Positions 1 to 12,095 of a stretch of DNA of 64,000 bases are shown in pieces (within the stretch, counting starts at the first letter, position 1; each line of letters opens with the position of its first letter). This DNA is from Dichetophora obliterata (Eukaryota; Arthropoda; Insecta; Diptera; Sciomyzidae), in contig OY986439.1 of NCBI GenBank assembly GCA_963920525.1, forward strand, positions 24,936,819 through 25,000,818. Reading direction: 5' to 3'. A program made the translations under genes and the position numbers. The notes under the pieces are model-generated. The model made no database searches, had not been told where the DNA came from, and saw nothing but the letters and a program-made list of their open reading frames with translations.

Positions 1-129
1 ACTATTGCTTTTTGTTAATAAATAATAATAATAAAGTACAGAGGAAGTTTTTACACTTTTAAAAATAGATGCCTTAACTTGGCATTAAAATTATAACCTG
101 CCACATTCCTTCCATTGCACCCCAAAAAA

Positions 130-530
130 AAGCTTCGTACTATGTACAAAACAATTATTTTATTCTACAAAGCTGTTTGTTCTTTTCAGCCTACGAATGA
201 CTTTGTGAATAATACAAATGACCGTTTGTACATTGTACAAAGAAATATTTGTATATTTTACAAACGCATTCGTTTCATCTACAAAGATACGAACAAATAT
301 ACGAACGCTGCTGCCACCGCTTTATATATTATTAAACAATGTTCGCTCAGTTCACAAATTTATACATTATAGATTTTTACAAACTAGCGTTTGTAGAATG
401 TACAAAGTAACGAATTCCAAAATTTTTTTTTTTGCGGCCAACACTACAAACGTTTGTACTATGTACAAAATATTTGTACATTCTACGAATAGCCTCTGTT
501 TGTACTTCTACAAAGATTTTATTCGTAATT
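130..530. repeat. Cluster of imperfect TTTGTA...TACAAA palindromes
   Basis: About seven to eight imperfect palindromes of 17-20 bp are packed into 400 bp. Examples are TTTGTACATTGTACAAA near 225-241, TTTGTACTATGTACAAA near 453-469 and TTTGTACTTCTACAAA near 499-514; degraded versions carry TTCGTAC or TACGAA half-sites. The half-site is TTYGTA and the spacer 3-5 nt. Open frames of 85 and 112 codons cross the region, but their composition follows the repeated half-site and I do not regard them as genes. The nature of the cluster is unknown: it could be a degraded transposon end, a satellite seed or a protein-binding array. Confidence 0.55.
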
Positions 531-540
531 TTATCCTAAA

Positions 541-2490
541 TATTTTTTGGGTGTAGCAGGCCTGCTTTGTTTTTCATCTGGGGAAACACGCAACAACAAC
601 GAAACCAAAGCTGCAAGCAGTAACAGCATTAAAGTCAACCAACAAACGAATTGCTTGCAAGAAAATGATTTAATTTCTTATTAAAATGTCAATTTTACGA
701 CAAAACATTTGATCGTAGATGCTTCTCACCTTAGAGTTTTTGTTGGAATTGGAAAGATTTTTCATATATTCATAAGCTATTTTCAGATATATTTTACTGT
801 TTAGACAGGAAATGGGAAAATGTGCTAAATCTTACCAAAAATTGAGATTTAAGCCAGTTTCTCACTCAATTACTTATTCGTTATTATATATATCAAACTT
901 TTAAGTAAACATGAAGCATCTATGAGCAATTCTGATTCGAATAGGCAAAATTTCACATAAATCCGTTTAGCGGTTCTTGAGTTTACTGGCAGCCACAAGC
1001 ATGCTAACTTTTCAAAAGTTTAATTTTTATATAATAGTATAGGTAATGTAATAAGATTTCTTACACAAAAAATTTTATTAAAAAATAAATATGACATGCC
1101 AAAGCACTTCACATTTGTGTATTATAATAAAAAAAAAATTGTAATTTGATACTCACTAATGCACAGCCCTTTAGGATTTAACCGAGTCTCAGGGGCCATA
1201 TATCGTGGTCCTACCTGCACCAAATTTTGTACGATATGTCCTTAGACTGAAGCTTATTTTGTTCTGGAAACTAAAATCCAATGAACTTAAAAATATCCCA
1301 AGCAGATAAGGAACAAATCAGAAAAATCTACAAACACTTTCGTTCGAAATTTTGAAACACTTTCGTTAAATTTAACCTTAATAAATATTTTTCATAAACT
1401 AACCTAGGAAAAGCTTTTATTGTGTGTGTTCTGTTGTGCATCTCTTGTGTATTGCATTGTGCAATTTTTAATTTCTCAGCTTAAATGTTTGTTTTGGAAT
1501 GCTAGTGTTACGAAATACCTGGGTTTCATAAGCTTTAGCTGCAAAAGTGTTTTGTTGAAAATTTATGTGTTGCAAAATTTTTTTGCCATTCCACACAAAA
1601 TGCAAGAAAAAACTATTTTATTCCTTGTTTGCTTATTGGTTGTTCTTTGCACTGCTTTGTGGTGAGAACAAATTTGATAACCGAAAACTTTAATGTTGCA
1701 GCATGTTTTGTCTTTTAGGCAATTTTCTAAAAGTTCAGGGTATTCGGAAATAAAAGTCTAAATGGTAAAAAATATTATATTATTTGATATATTATTCTGA
1801 TCGAATTTTGTTTTTGAGACAAGAGTGGATAAGGTCGATGAACTTTAGGCTCAGAAAAACCAATCTAAACATTCTTAAAGTCTTAAAACTTTTTCAATCT
1901 GAGCATCCTTAACAAACACTTTGTAAGATACACAAAATTTGTTGTGCTCGCTGACTGACTTCTACAAAGCATTAAATTTTAACTGCTACACATAGAAACA
2001 GCATGATGCAACATAGAATAAAAACAGCGTCTCAATAAACATTATTCTGCAGATTACAAAGTTGTTGCGCTTAATTTTGAGTTGAATGACTTTTAGAGTA
2101 TGCAGGAAAGTTGCGAAAACAATTACAAACACTTTGAAGTACCACTTAAAGATAAGCTAGGATGTATTTCCTTTTATTACTTGGTCGGGTATTAACTGGT
2201 GGATGTGAAAAGCTTGCGGAACTGTCATGAATAGAAGCAGAAAGATGGTTAGAATAAAGAAAAAAATAATTATTTTTATTTTAAAATTTTTTTCTAAATA
2301 AACAGTCTCATTAAGCTTGCAAAGCTTCCAAAATCCGTGAACACATACAATAAAAGCTAAAATTGCGCCATTGCAAAGATTATTATAAACATTATTACTA
2401 ACTGGCTTTAATAATCATCATAAAAAAAGTAGTCATCGTGAGCTGTTAACGCACAGTTATAGTATTAACGGCAGCAACAAAAATCACACT
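541..2490. other. AT-rich non-coding stretch
   Basis: No convincing coding sequence, RNA gene or complete element was found. Around 930-1010 the text resembles the 'ccgtttagcggttctTgagttta' style of dispersed fly repeats. An 81-codon open frame at 1420-1665 has no recognisable motif. Confidence 0.4.
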
Positions 2491-2745
2491 GTAATAGATT
2501 AGAGAGTGTCATTTTGCATGTTATTCCTCTCTCTCTCGAGCTTTAAAATTTTGTAAAATAACGCTTTTTTGCAACTTCAAGCTACTTGAATCCGTAGAAA
2601 GCTAGTTTCCGTACTAACTTCAAGTAATTGTAATAGATTAGAGAGTGACGTTTTTCATGTTATTCTTCTCTCTCGAACTTAAAAATTTTTGTAAAATAAC
2701 GATTTAAAACAACTTCAAGTTACTTGAAACAAGTACGGAAACAGA
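2491..2745. repeat. Tandem duplication, period about 139 bp
   Basis: The sequence GTAATAGATTAGAGAGTG starts at 2491 and again at 2630. The following text runs in parallel in both copies: a CTCTCTC tract, TTTTGTAAAATAACG, then CAAGTACTTG-like and GTACGGAAAC-like ends. The second copy has small indels and stops near 2745. No coding potential was seen. Confidence 0.75.
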
Positions 2746-2963
2746 TTTAATAATAGAAACAACAGCACAGATACAGCATTTTTTGTGTTGACGACTTAAA
2801 AGATCATCAACATTAAGCTATTTCGCCCAACTGAAACTTCAACTTACACCAACTCCGCATCACAAGAACGAAAAAAACTTATTACATACATACATGAACC
2901 AAGAAATAAAGATCATGCAAAGAAAAGAGCCGCCATATTGTAAACAAAAACAGCTGATAGGTC

Positions 2964-2971
2964 TGACGTCA
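2964..2971. promoter_or_regulatory. CRE-like TGACGTCA site upstream of the THAP gene
   Basis: A perfect palindromic TGACGTCA lies about 80 bp upstream of the first plausible THAP coding codon, near a CAGCTG E-box (2951-2956). This is the consensus for CREB/ATF-type bZIP factors. The position suits a promoter, but there is no transcript evidence. Confidence 0.3.
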
Positions 2972-3045
2972 TCGGTCACAAAATCTTTTGTTTACGATTA
3001 GTGATTGGATGTTGAATGTTATTTGTTAAAATTTTAAAGAATTAT

Positions 3046-3695
3046 TATATAAATGTAATGTGTTTTTATATTAAAACGAAGTGTGCTGTAGCGACATGCA
3101 TTAATTGCAACAGCAAAAAAAAAACAAATACGTTGGTTTCTACCGTTTCCCCAAGGAAAAAATTGCTTGTAAGCAATGGGAGATTTTTTGTCGGCTAAAT
3201 GTCGACACTGCAATGGCAAGAATCTGTGGAGATCATTTTCTGCCTGAAGACTTCGAAAAAAGGGTCCAAGTTCAAATGGGTGAGTACTTCTACATTTCCA
3301 CGTAAATATTCTTTTAAAAAATGTTACGATAGGTTTTGGCAAAGCTATGCGCTTAAAGCCGGGCGCTGTCCCAACAGTTATGACCAAGGAGGTGCAGCCA
3401 GCAAATGCAGAACGATGTCAGCTAATTTTAAAGCGCGAAAACAAAAAAATCGTAAGTGCTCTGCTTCAGGAGTCGTTGGTCATGGAGAAGTTTTTCCTGT
3501 AGAGGAAATAGAAAAACTAAACAGGGACGCTTCTATTTCTAACTGCTCTTCAGAGCAGTTACTTCAAGCGAAAATACGGCAGCTATATTCGCAAGTGTAA
3601 GTAAAATTTAACAATTTTATGAATTCAATATTTTTAATCTTTTTCTTGGAGTGAACAGCGGTTTGGAAGAAGAAGCGGCAGCATCACTTAGTTAG
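3046..3695 (+). pseudogene. THAP-domain protein gene with frameshifts in A-runs
   Basis: THAP domains are C2CH zinc-finger DNA-binding modules found in transcription regulators and in P-element-type transposases. Visible parts are CAVATC followed by an FYRFP motif, a conserved Trp, and RICGDHF (the C-x2-H of the finger), ending in RLKPGAVPTV, which matches the AVPT box. A 53-nt intron fits at 3280-3332 (GTGAGT...GATAG) and joins the finger to the LKPGAVP part in frame. A second intron fits at 3597-3658 (GTAAGT...AACAG) and would give a short acidic C-terminus ending at a TAG at 3693-3695. The frame changes twice at poly-A runs, near 3115-3124 and near 3443-3450, so the gene is broken or the homopolymers are mis-sequenced. 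The C-terminal part contains SSEQLLQAKIRQLYS, a possible short coiled coil. It could be a host THAP gene or a transposon-derived one; no transposase domain follows. Confidence 0.72.
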
Positions 3696-4514
3696 GTAGA
3701 TCATTTAAGCGAAGGCGGTTCGCCAAGCCAACGGAAGAGCATGGCGCATATGACTACGTTGGAAAAAGTGTTCAACGACGTAAATGGCGACGGGCTGCTA
3801 ATAAGCAAAAATTATTTGCAGACGCACATTACAAGTGCAGAGCATGTTATTTGTGACAACAAAATAAAAATAAATGTTTTTCCGCGCACGAATATTTTTT
3901 AAAATAAGATTATTAAATAAAGAAATTGTGAACAATTCGATGCAGAGGAAAAGAAAATTAAACAAAACAGTTCAATAATAAAAACAAAGTGAACATCCAA
4001 TTTTGTATTCTATTTATTTGCAGTTTTTCTTTTTACAGCGTTCTTTACATTTAGTTACTGCATGGAAATATAAACAAGCAAAGTATTCAAACACTTTTTT
4101 CGCGAATTAAACTTATTAATTTTATAATTTTTCACTTTTATCCGAGTTTTCACATGTTTTGCATGCAAAACATATGCAAATTGACAGTTTCATAGCATGC
4201 TTGTGACCGATGACGTTGCACGAAAAATTACTTTTTTCTCGCACTGCTCTTTGCGTGATCTTCTCTTATTGGTTCATGACATACATACAAAAACAGTCAT
4301 CACCCTCCAGGAAAAATTGGAATGCTTCTATCTAAAAGTGATAAAGAAACATTCCGCACCGTATCTTTCGGAAGCCTTAGGGAAGTTTTGTATTTATGTT
4401 GTTTCCAAACCGCTTCTTTAAAAATGCTTATGGAACTTTTACTTACTGACAATATTGCAATTGCAATGATAACAGAAAATATTAATATCATTGTTTCCTA
4501 ACAGCTTATTATAG
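3696..4514. other. Non-coding stretch with a perfect 20-bp palindrome
   Basis: ATGTTTTGCATGCAAAACAT at 4154-4173 is a perfect palindrome and contains octamer-like ATGCAAA. A 74-codon open frame at 4197-4421 begins just downstream, but I recognise no domain in it. Nothing else is supported. Confidence 0.4.
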
Positions 4515-4585
4515 AACTCGCTAGTCTAGTGGTAGCGCGCTTGACTCTCGCTCAAGGGTCCCGGGTTCGAATCCTGGCCGGGCAT
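4515..4585 (+). tRNA. tRNA-Glu(CTC)-like sequence, probably a tRNA pseudogene or tRNA-derived repeat
   Basis: An A-box-like TAGTCTAGTGG and a perfect B-box GGTTCGAATCC are spaced as in a tRNA. The anticodon stem CTTGA/TCAAG encloses the loop CTCTCGC, giving anticodon CTC (Glu). The T arm is CCGGG-TTCGAAT-CCTGG. The acceptor stem fails: the 3' side reads CCGGGCA while the 5' side reads AACTCGC or GAACTCG, with only a few pairs, and the D stem is imperfect. The pol III promoter is therefore well preserved but the cloverleaf is not, which favours a tRNA-derived SINE head or a dead tRNA over a working one. Confidence 0.5.
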
Positions 4586-4790
4586 TTTCATAACAAGGGA
4601 GAGAAATGTTTCCATATTAATTTTTAAGACAGCGGAGACGAATGTTTTCACATTCCTTTTTAACATAGCGGAGAGGAATGAAATAGAAATAGAGTGTTCA
4701 ACGGAAGGGAATGCTTCCTACATTCCATGGAATGCTTTCTGTTTATATGCGGGAATTTTTCCATTTCCTGCAGGGCATCTTTAGCAAATA
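4586..4790. repeat. Degenerate GAGA-GGAATG repeat region downstream of the tRNA-like sequence
   Basis: Short, loosely repeated units are visible: TTTTTAAGACAGCGGAGACGA and TTTTTAACATAGCGGAGAGGA, each followed by an AATG(TTTTC)ACATTCC-type block. ATTCCATGGAAT near 4723-4734 is palindromic. It may be the body of a SINE headed by the tRNA-like sequence. Confidence 0.35.
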
Positions 4791-4856
4791 AAAATAATAG
4801 CTATTAAAAAAACCACAAACTACAACAAAATTAAGCTACGTAACATTGACAGCAAT

Positions 4857-5214
4857 GGCCGCATTCAGCGTAGACAACTGTCGTGAACTGTAATGGTAGT
4901 GCTACCTAAGTTTACAATGTTTTTCTCTGAATGTGTTGCTACTCTATGCGTCAGAAGTTACATTCGATTTAATTATTCCTCACAAAGGTTCCTCACTTAA
5001 ATTTGCTGCGTTCTTTCTGTGTTTATTAATTTAACAGCGTCAGTAGCAGCATCTGACAGTTAATCAACCAGTTGTGTTCATGTAGCATAGAATTTGTTCG
5101 CTCGATTAAGTGGCGTCTGCTGCCTGATCAGTTTTAGTTAGCGCTCCCAAAATTCGACCATTCAGCGAATTTTCACACAACAGTTGCCAACTGTTGTCTG
5201 CGCTGAATGCGGCC
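4857..5214. mobile_element. MITE with about 34-bp terminal inverted repeats
   Basis: The left end GGCCGCATTCAGCG(T)AGACAAC at 4857 and the right end, read in reverse complement from 5214, are nearly identical for about 34 bp; the first difference is T/C at position 15. The element is 358 bp with no coding capacity. No clean TSD was found (left flank GCAAT, right flank AATAC), so the superfamily is unassigned. Confidence 0.65.
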
Positions 5215-8200
5215 AATACCAGCATTATTTCTCAGCAAAATACCAAACATAACAATATTATTCATGGGCGTCCGCATGATTTGCTCTAGGGGGATGCCAA
5301 AGGCATAAAGGAATCTAGAATGAACATAAACAAAATGTAACCTATTTACTCGGATTCTTGGTACTAATTTTGCAAACATTACAAAATTACAAAACAACGG
5401 TTGACACACGCTTTTACACATAAGAAAAACTTATATATAAAGATCGTGTAAAAACCTTTCTCGTATCATGTCCGAAATATTTTAAAATTTTATTTAATTT
5501 TTTTTTTCATGTAATACATTTCAGTAATTTTTTGCTAAAGCAAATATTCTTAATGGTTTTATAAATTAAATAATATGAAGCCTATATCCTTAAATGAAAT
5601 CGCATTATTTACTATTCAGCTCCCAGGTTTTCAGCTTTTAAAATAAGAACACAAAAATTTCTTAATATTAAACAATATTTTTTTTGTTGTAAAACTGAAA
5701 AAAACAAACTAAATTTTTAGGCCATTTTTTAACTTTGGAAGCCTTCAACTCCTAAAATAATTTCGGGCGGACTGAAATTTTGCAGATTTAGATTTAGGGG
5801 GTCAAAATCCATATCACTCGAAAAATTCAAAATTTGAGTTGTACCTATTCTCGAAATGTTTCCTGCATACTAAGGGAGACGTTTTTCACCGCATCTCACA
5901 CTGCATTGACACCAATCTACTTATTTCTTTTTCTAACATGAATCAGTTCTAGCAGCTTGCAAGTTCCTACAATCGAGTACGGAAACATACCTTTTATCTG
6001 AGTGATTTTAAAAAATGTATTTTTTTGAATTCAAAACGCATGAATAAATAAATAAAGAGGTACATGTATATTAGATTTGTTTTGAATTTCATACATTTTC
6101 CTAACATATTCCAGAAGCTCCCTGCAAGGCTTGATTATGAATCCTGGTTTATTGCTATGGAAATTGGATTTGGATGTTGGAAAAACCGCGGCTACTATCT
6201 TCTATTTTTAAAAAAAAAACTATACATTACAAGCACTTGCTTAGTTGGCTTCATCTAAGAATGTGCGAAGCCACTCGATTTTAACCTCTGACTGGAGCAC
6301 TTCAAAAAAATTTGAAGTACATCTGGTCCCAGGGACAAAAATGCTAAAAAACCTCAAAATTTAGATAGAAACTCATGTTATTTTTCAAGATAGTCTTAAA
6401 TAAAGCTAAATTGTTATTACAGAATAATTTTGTTTATAGTTCTTGTGAAATTAATTTTAAGAATTCAAATATTTCAAAGATTCCGAATTAATTAAGTGTA
6501 TTTCTATTTTATCGAAACAAATAAATTTCGCTATTTTGAACGTATTGCCACAAATTTAATTAATTTCAAAAGTTTCGTTTTAAGTGAAGGCACCAAAACT
6601 GAATTGTTACTTAGAGGAATTTTCAATCAAATTCTTGCGCTTAATTTTGTCACATTATTTAATGAAGCAGACAAACAATGACATAGTATAAAGTAGATTT
6701 TTAGAAAGCAATGACAAATAAATTTGACCCAAACCAGAGCAACCAGCAATTTGCCAAGTAACAATGGACAAGAAAAATTTACGATCGTTTCAATTGTGTA
6801 TAAATGTGACGCCAATAACACAAGCGACACTGGCATTTTTTTAAAAATTTTCTTGTTGCTGACTCTGCCAAATTGTGCGAGCTATGAAAGAAGTCAAAAG
6901 AACTCTATTAGAAGTCAGGCAAAGTTAGAGAATCCACAATGGAATACAGCAAAAGAAAAGCTTAACCTTAAGTAGTTGTTAGAACTCAGCTTGTGTGAGC
7001 AAGATATTCGGTGGTGTTGAGATGTGTGTGGGGAGGGATGAAAAAAAAATGTAATAACATGAAACCCACTTCAAAACAACAATGTCAACTGTCAATCTTT
7101 AGCCCACAGCTGACAACAACTCCTCGTGTTGCAAAGTTTATTGTGTCAGAAATGTTGTTCTTTCAGTTGCTCAAGACAAGTTAAGGACCTTGCACCTCAT
7201 TCCACCCACACAATTTTGGAGACTTTCATCACCATTGATGTGAGACCAACATAAAAAACTGTAATGCATATCTTTACCATTTCCAAAATTGATACCGTTT
7301 TATGTGTTGTGCTTTGTCTTAGGAAGATGTATTTGCTCTATGGTTGCTGACAATCATGACATCGCTATATCAGGAAGTATTAGATGTTGTTTGTTTAGAT
7401 GTTGACACGTTGACATGCATTCAAATAGCACCATGAACATAAAAGTTGGCTATCAAAATCAAATGTATAGATATCCTTGGCAGGACAGGCATTCAATTTT
7501 GTGACGCCTTTTTGAAGTATGTCATAACATTGTTACTGAATGTTAATGGTAATGAATTTTCTTTATTGTGCACACCATCGAAATCTACTAAAGGTTCTTT
7601 TTCCGAAACTCAATGGTTAATTTTCATAGCGTGTTAAAAGCAGATAAAAATGACTTGATGTTGAGGTAGAAAATTACTGTTGATAAAGAATATTTGGAGT
7701 ATGTCTAATAATAGCTTGGCTCTATGACAAATGAAATATTTACGAAGGTTTCAATTAATTTTCTTTAATTGAAATAAATAAATTCATTTTGAATTTTACA
7801 AATTTAAGCTTTACGTGTCCTTTTGAATTTTTCGGCAATTATTGACTTACACGTAAGAGAATGCCGTTTTGCAAACATGCCAAACATTATTCCGTGTATT
7901 TGTAGCGAAGAAATAAAGAACATTGCAAGTGTTAAATACGACGAGTAAGACTTGTTTTTAGCATAACAACAAAACCATAAAAACTAGATCAAGAGCCTAT
8001 AAATTTCTGAACATAAACTATTCGCTGCATGCCACCGAAAGAACTGAGTTGATAATAAATTTCAAATTTAAAATAAATAAAAAAGATTACAAGCATATTT
8101 ATGTGTCGTAAACGAAAAAGCATATAAATTGTGACTGCTAAGATATAGGGAAAGACTTTTATCAATAAACATTCATCAATTAATTATACTTTTAAATGTG

Positions 8201-8256
8201 ACTATTTATAATTTTTCATTACATTGTTCGACATTTTTTAACCATCTCCTTAAATA
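5215..8256. other. AT-rich non-coding stretch
   Basis: The open frames here (60-83 codons) are biased by low complexity and show no recognisable domain or homologous motif. No RNA gene or complete transposon was recognised. Confidence 0.35.
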
Positions 8257-8279
8257 CAGAATTCGATTGACGAATTCTG
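8257..8279. repeat. Perfect 9-bp inverted repeat around EcoRI-like sites
   Basis: CAGAATTCG and CGAATTCTG are separated by ATTGA, making a perfect short hairpin. No adjacent gene suggests a terminator or operator role, and it may be chance. Confidence 0.4.
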
Positions 8280-8717
8280 GTAAGGAAAATAAACAAAAAT
8301 TGTGCGTCTACAGGCGCACAGTAGTTTCATCCCATACAAAGTTGAAATAAAATGGAAGGAGTTGCGTAGAACAACAAAACTTTGAATAATCAAAAATATT
8401 TTAAAATCTTCCCATAACAATATTTAACACGATTTATTTTTTTTTTGTATTGAAGTTATTTTAAAAGAACTTACTCAAGAATATAAAATATATGTGTAGA
8501 TCAAAAAAAAAAAAAAATTGCCACGCAAACCTCCCATACGAAATTTAGATACTATTTAAAAGTCAGGAACGAGACGTTGAAGTGAAATGGAATTTGGTAT
8601 ATAGTTAAGTTGAAATCAGCTATATAAGATCACTGACATAAATATTTTTAAGCCCACTCACAACCACGCTTACTGCCCATATCACAAAAATTCATAATGC
8701 TATATTTTTTTATAAGC

Positions 8718-8765
8718 CTATTAGCTGAAACCAGGCGCTTTGCTGCCACGCCCACATAATATATA
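8718..8765 (-). mobile_element. Short relic of a Helitron-like 3' end
   Basis: TTAGCTGAAACCAGGCG...TTGCTGCCACGCCC matches the reverse complement of the 3' end of the Helitron-like elements elsewhere in the window (for example 25509 onward: CTAGCTGAAACCCGGCG). Only the terminal ~45 bp is recognisable. Confidence 0.5.
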
Positions 8766-9624
8766 CTACCAATAATAAATTTTTTTTTTATATTGCTTCG
8801 ATACTTATTCCTTAACCTTAATCACCCTGGGTAAATTTTTTTTAAATTTTCGGAATTCGGAATTTTCCTGTTAACGCAAATATAAAATGGTTTAAACTAA
8901 AATAAGCACAATTTAAGTGTTTGTGTAGGCAACGACACTTTGTTTTGGGTTAATGGGTCAGAATAAGCCATAAGAAAGTTCATTACATTTTCATTTGTGG
9001 ATTTTCTGTTGCGTTTTCTTTAGTCGTTAATACGATATTGGCGATAGTCTTTCATTCGAGCCTACTGTGCTTCCTTATCTTCTCATCTTAAGTGTTTAAC
9101 TGAAAACCGGCCATAACCAACCAGATATTCAATTATACTTGACCTTGATCGAAACCGATCAATTACATATATTAAAGCCATATGTAAGGGCGTTTAATAG
9201 TAATACATTTAAATCTGTTTGCTTTGTTTATTTAGTAAGCATTCCTCTGTAAGCATTCCTATTGGAAATGCTGTATATAATGTTATGAAACCGATATGCA
9301 ATAAGACGCAGTTTTCATTCAGTAATATTCGAATTTTTTAAAATCAACTGATGCACAAGTATTTGTAGTTTTAAGAATGATCTTAAATCGAGTGAGCAGA
9401 TTAATTTTTGTGGTTTGGTGGTGGATGTTGTCATTTTTTATGGGTTTTGTTCATCCTATTTAGCTTATTTTCGGACTTGATCTTTATATTTTATATAGAA
9501 GCTTGTATTTCAAATTTCAATACGATAGCTTTAAGATAACGGCTATATATGATCAGAATTGAACAGACGGACATGGATAAATTCAGACATGGCTTATGGA
9601 GTGGGCTGCGATCGCCAAGCTACC
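8766..9624. other. Non-coding stretch
   Basis: No gene or complete element was recognised. Text near 9565-9600 resembles flanking sequence of dispersed fly repeats. Confidence 0.3.
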
Positions 9625-9628
9625 TTAA

Positions 9629-11054
9629 CCCATTTTGTGCCAAGCTGCAATAAATTTTTTAATTTCTTATTAAAAATTACTTTTCTAGGGTAATTACAGA
9701 TCCCTAAACTCAAATCCATCGTCAGAATTTCGCTATCGCCTATAGTTTCGCCGATATCGGCTGTTCGAAAAGTCGAACAATGGCAACTTCTTCAGTTTTT
9801 GCTTTTACGCACAAAGTGGATAAATATTAGAAATAATGACTAAAAATAAACCAAAAACTTGAATGGAACTAAATTTATTTATTTTTACCGTAGGCAGATT
9901 AACTTATTATACCTGTTTTTTATTAAGTTGGTTACACATTATCCATATTTTACTTTGTTTACATTATTTTTAACGTATACAGCGTATATTTTTTTTGTTT
10001 TTTTTTAAACTGTTTAAATTTTTAACGTATATGGCATTGTTTTATATTATTTTGAAGCTTTACGTTACCATTTGTGGTGGGTGGCAAAGCACGTCTTGAA
10101 GTGCAAGTGCACTTGGCTTTTATTGCACATTGTTAGTGTAGGCTTGTGGCAAACTTGGCACCTTCTGGCCTTGTTTTCAGATGGCGTTACCACTTAATGT
10201 TGTAATTACCTTCTCCATTGCCTCGTCGATGTCCTCTTCATCAGTAATCCCATAAAAGCCTTCGGCGGAATCGCGATGGTACTTTCTATTTCATCAACGA
10301 TATCGCTTTGTAGTAACTGTTTCATAACTTCGGCTATCAAAAGTACTAACCGACTTCGGCGTGTTAAAGAGCTTTCACTCGAATTAGATTCTTGCAAGCT
10401 TTTATCCATGACTACTAAACCAAGCAGAGTAATATTACACCTTACTTTATGAAAAAGGAATGCACAATTACTCAAATATTAGCACTTTTCACTATATTAA
10501 TTCCAGTGTTCGCGGTCAAGTCCGTCTTTACTTAATGACTGATCTCAATAGAATAAAACACAAGCAAAATTACTAAGAATGTTAACTGCTGGAGCTAAAC
10601 GTGTCGAAACACGCTCCCACATACCCAACTTCAGTCTCATAACTTGTGATGTTGAGTTGTGCGCTATGGCTTCTGTTCGAGTTTTTGAACAGCTATCCGG
10701 AGATGAACGCTCCGAAACTTTTCTTTTTGTACTGGATGCATCTGTTACTTTATCAAAACAAATGTTTTTACCTTTTCCTTCAAAAATAATATACTTTTGA
10801 AAAAATATTTCTTTTTAATATGTCTTATTTTCCTTTTTGAAAATGGGTCTACATGTAAGGTTTTTTCAACACCACCACGTAACACCCATAAAGAGGAGGA
10901 GATGGACAATGTAATAATTTTCTGTAAGCCAACAAAATTTCCTATAACACTAAATCATTGCATTTTGCATCGCTTATACTTCGTCATAGAAAAAAATTGT
11001 GTTGAAAATAGCAAAAATTACTGTTCGAAAACTCGAACAGCGACATAAAATGGG
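9629..11054 (-). mobile_element. piggyBac-family element, internally deleted
   Basis: The element is bracketed by TTAA at 9625-9628 and 11055-11058, the canonical piggyBac target duplication. Its ends are inverted repeats: CCCATTTTGTG on the left and CATAAAATGGG on the right. Just inside each end is a palindromic subterminal repeat, CTGTTCGAAAAGTCGAACA at 9761-9779 and CTGTTCGAAAACTCGAACAG at 11021-11040, recalling the internal repeats of piggyBac elements. At 1426 bp it is shorter than an autonomous copy (usually about 2.4 kb), and the catalytic DDE core is missing. Only N-terminal-like and C-terminal coding scraps remain, on the minus strand. Confidence 0.85.
10065..10475 (-). pseudogene. 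piggyBac transposase remnant (acidic N-terminus fused to C-terminal Cys-rich domain)
   Basis: piggyBac transposases cut and paste DNA at TTAA and end in a Cys/His-rich zinc-binding domain. Read on the minus strand, 10185-10065 gives RRCQVCHK, then a MCNKS segment, VHLHFKTCF and HHKW before a stop, which fits that C-terminal Cys/His pattern. Upstream (10475-10206) is an open frame starting MSNCAFLFHKV and continuing MDKSLQESNSSESSLTRR. The alternative frame at its end reads DEEDIDEAMEKV, like the acidic N-termini of these proteins. The two parts are in different frames and the entire catalytic core between them is absent, so this is a deletion derivative dependent on a transposase encoded elsewhere. 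Confidence 0.7.
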
Positions 11055-11390
11055 TTAAACACTTGAATTTGAATACCTATTTCTATAGATATAAAGAAAA
11101 CTAAATTCATTGTGTCAACTTTTATTAACTTATCCTGTAGGAATTAGTATGAGCATTAGCATTTAGTTATTACGAGTTGTAATTTTTTTCCTTGTTTTGT
11201 CGTTTTCCTTTCTTACTAGACCGAAAGAGACAATGGGAACTCGTATTACGTTGCCTTTTGCTCGTAAGCAAATTAAAAAAAAAATTTTAGTAGCCCATTT
11301 AGTCATGTCTAAAAAGCCCTTTTTATTTTGTGATCGTGAAAGCCTCGTGCATGTTTCCCCTATGATTTTGCTTCATAGAGATTTATAGTA

Positions 11391-11650
11391 AAATCATTGT
11401 GATTTTCATGTAAAAATCGAAAGAAATTTTCATGTTAATTCATTATAAAATCATGTAAAATCATTATGATGGTCATATTGAATCATTATGAAATCATGTA
11501 GTCATTATGATGGTCATGTTGAATCATTATGAAATCATGGAAATCATTATGATGGTCATGTTGAATCATTATGAAATCATGTAAAGTCATTATGATGGTC
11601 ATGTTAAATCATTATGAAATCATATAAAATCATTATGATGGTCATTAGAC
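11391..11650. repeat. Minisatellite of about 39-43 bp units
   Basis: About five to six copies of a unit built from AATCATTATGAAATCATG and TCATTATGATGGTCATG, with unit-length variation. The first copies are more degenerate. No coding capacity was seen. Confidence 0.8.
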
Positions 11651-12095
11651 TGGTCGCAATTATTTTTTATTTAAATTTGATTGCTTGCGCTGCTTAAGAT
11701 ATGAGGTTTGGTATAAGAAATCACGTCCTAATTTTTCAGCCAAGCGCGTCGGAAGCTAATTTCATCTGGGGGGGGGGGGGCACTACAATTGGGGTGGCAG
11801 TACAAATGGTGGTGCAAAAAAAAGTTCACCAAAATTTCTTCAAAGAAACATGAATGTGAATAAAACAAATTTTTTATTTTAGTTTAAAATAAAAAAAAAT
11901 ATAAAAATATATAAAAAATATTAAAATTTTATTATTTTTAAAAGTTCTTCCAATTTCAATATTAGAGATCATTCTTTAAAGGGTCTTTCATATGGTAATA
12001 TCAAAATATAAAAAATAATGGTTGCTTTTATAAAGCAAGACTAGGTATATCTTTACATGGTTTAAATGCAATAAGGTACAAAAAGTTATATCAAT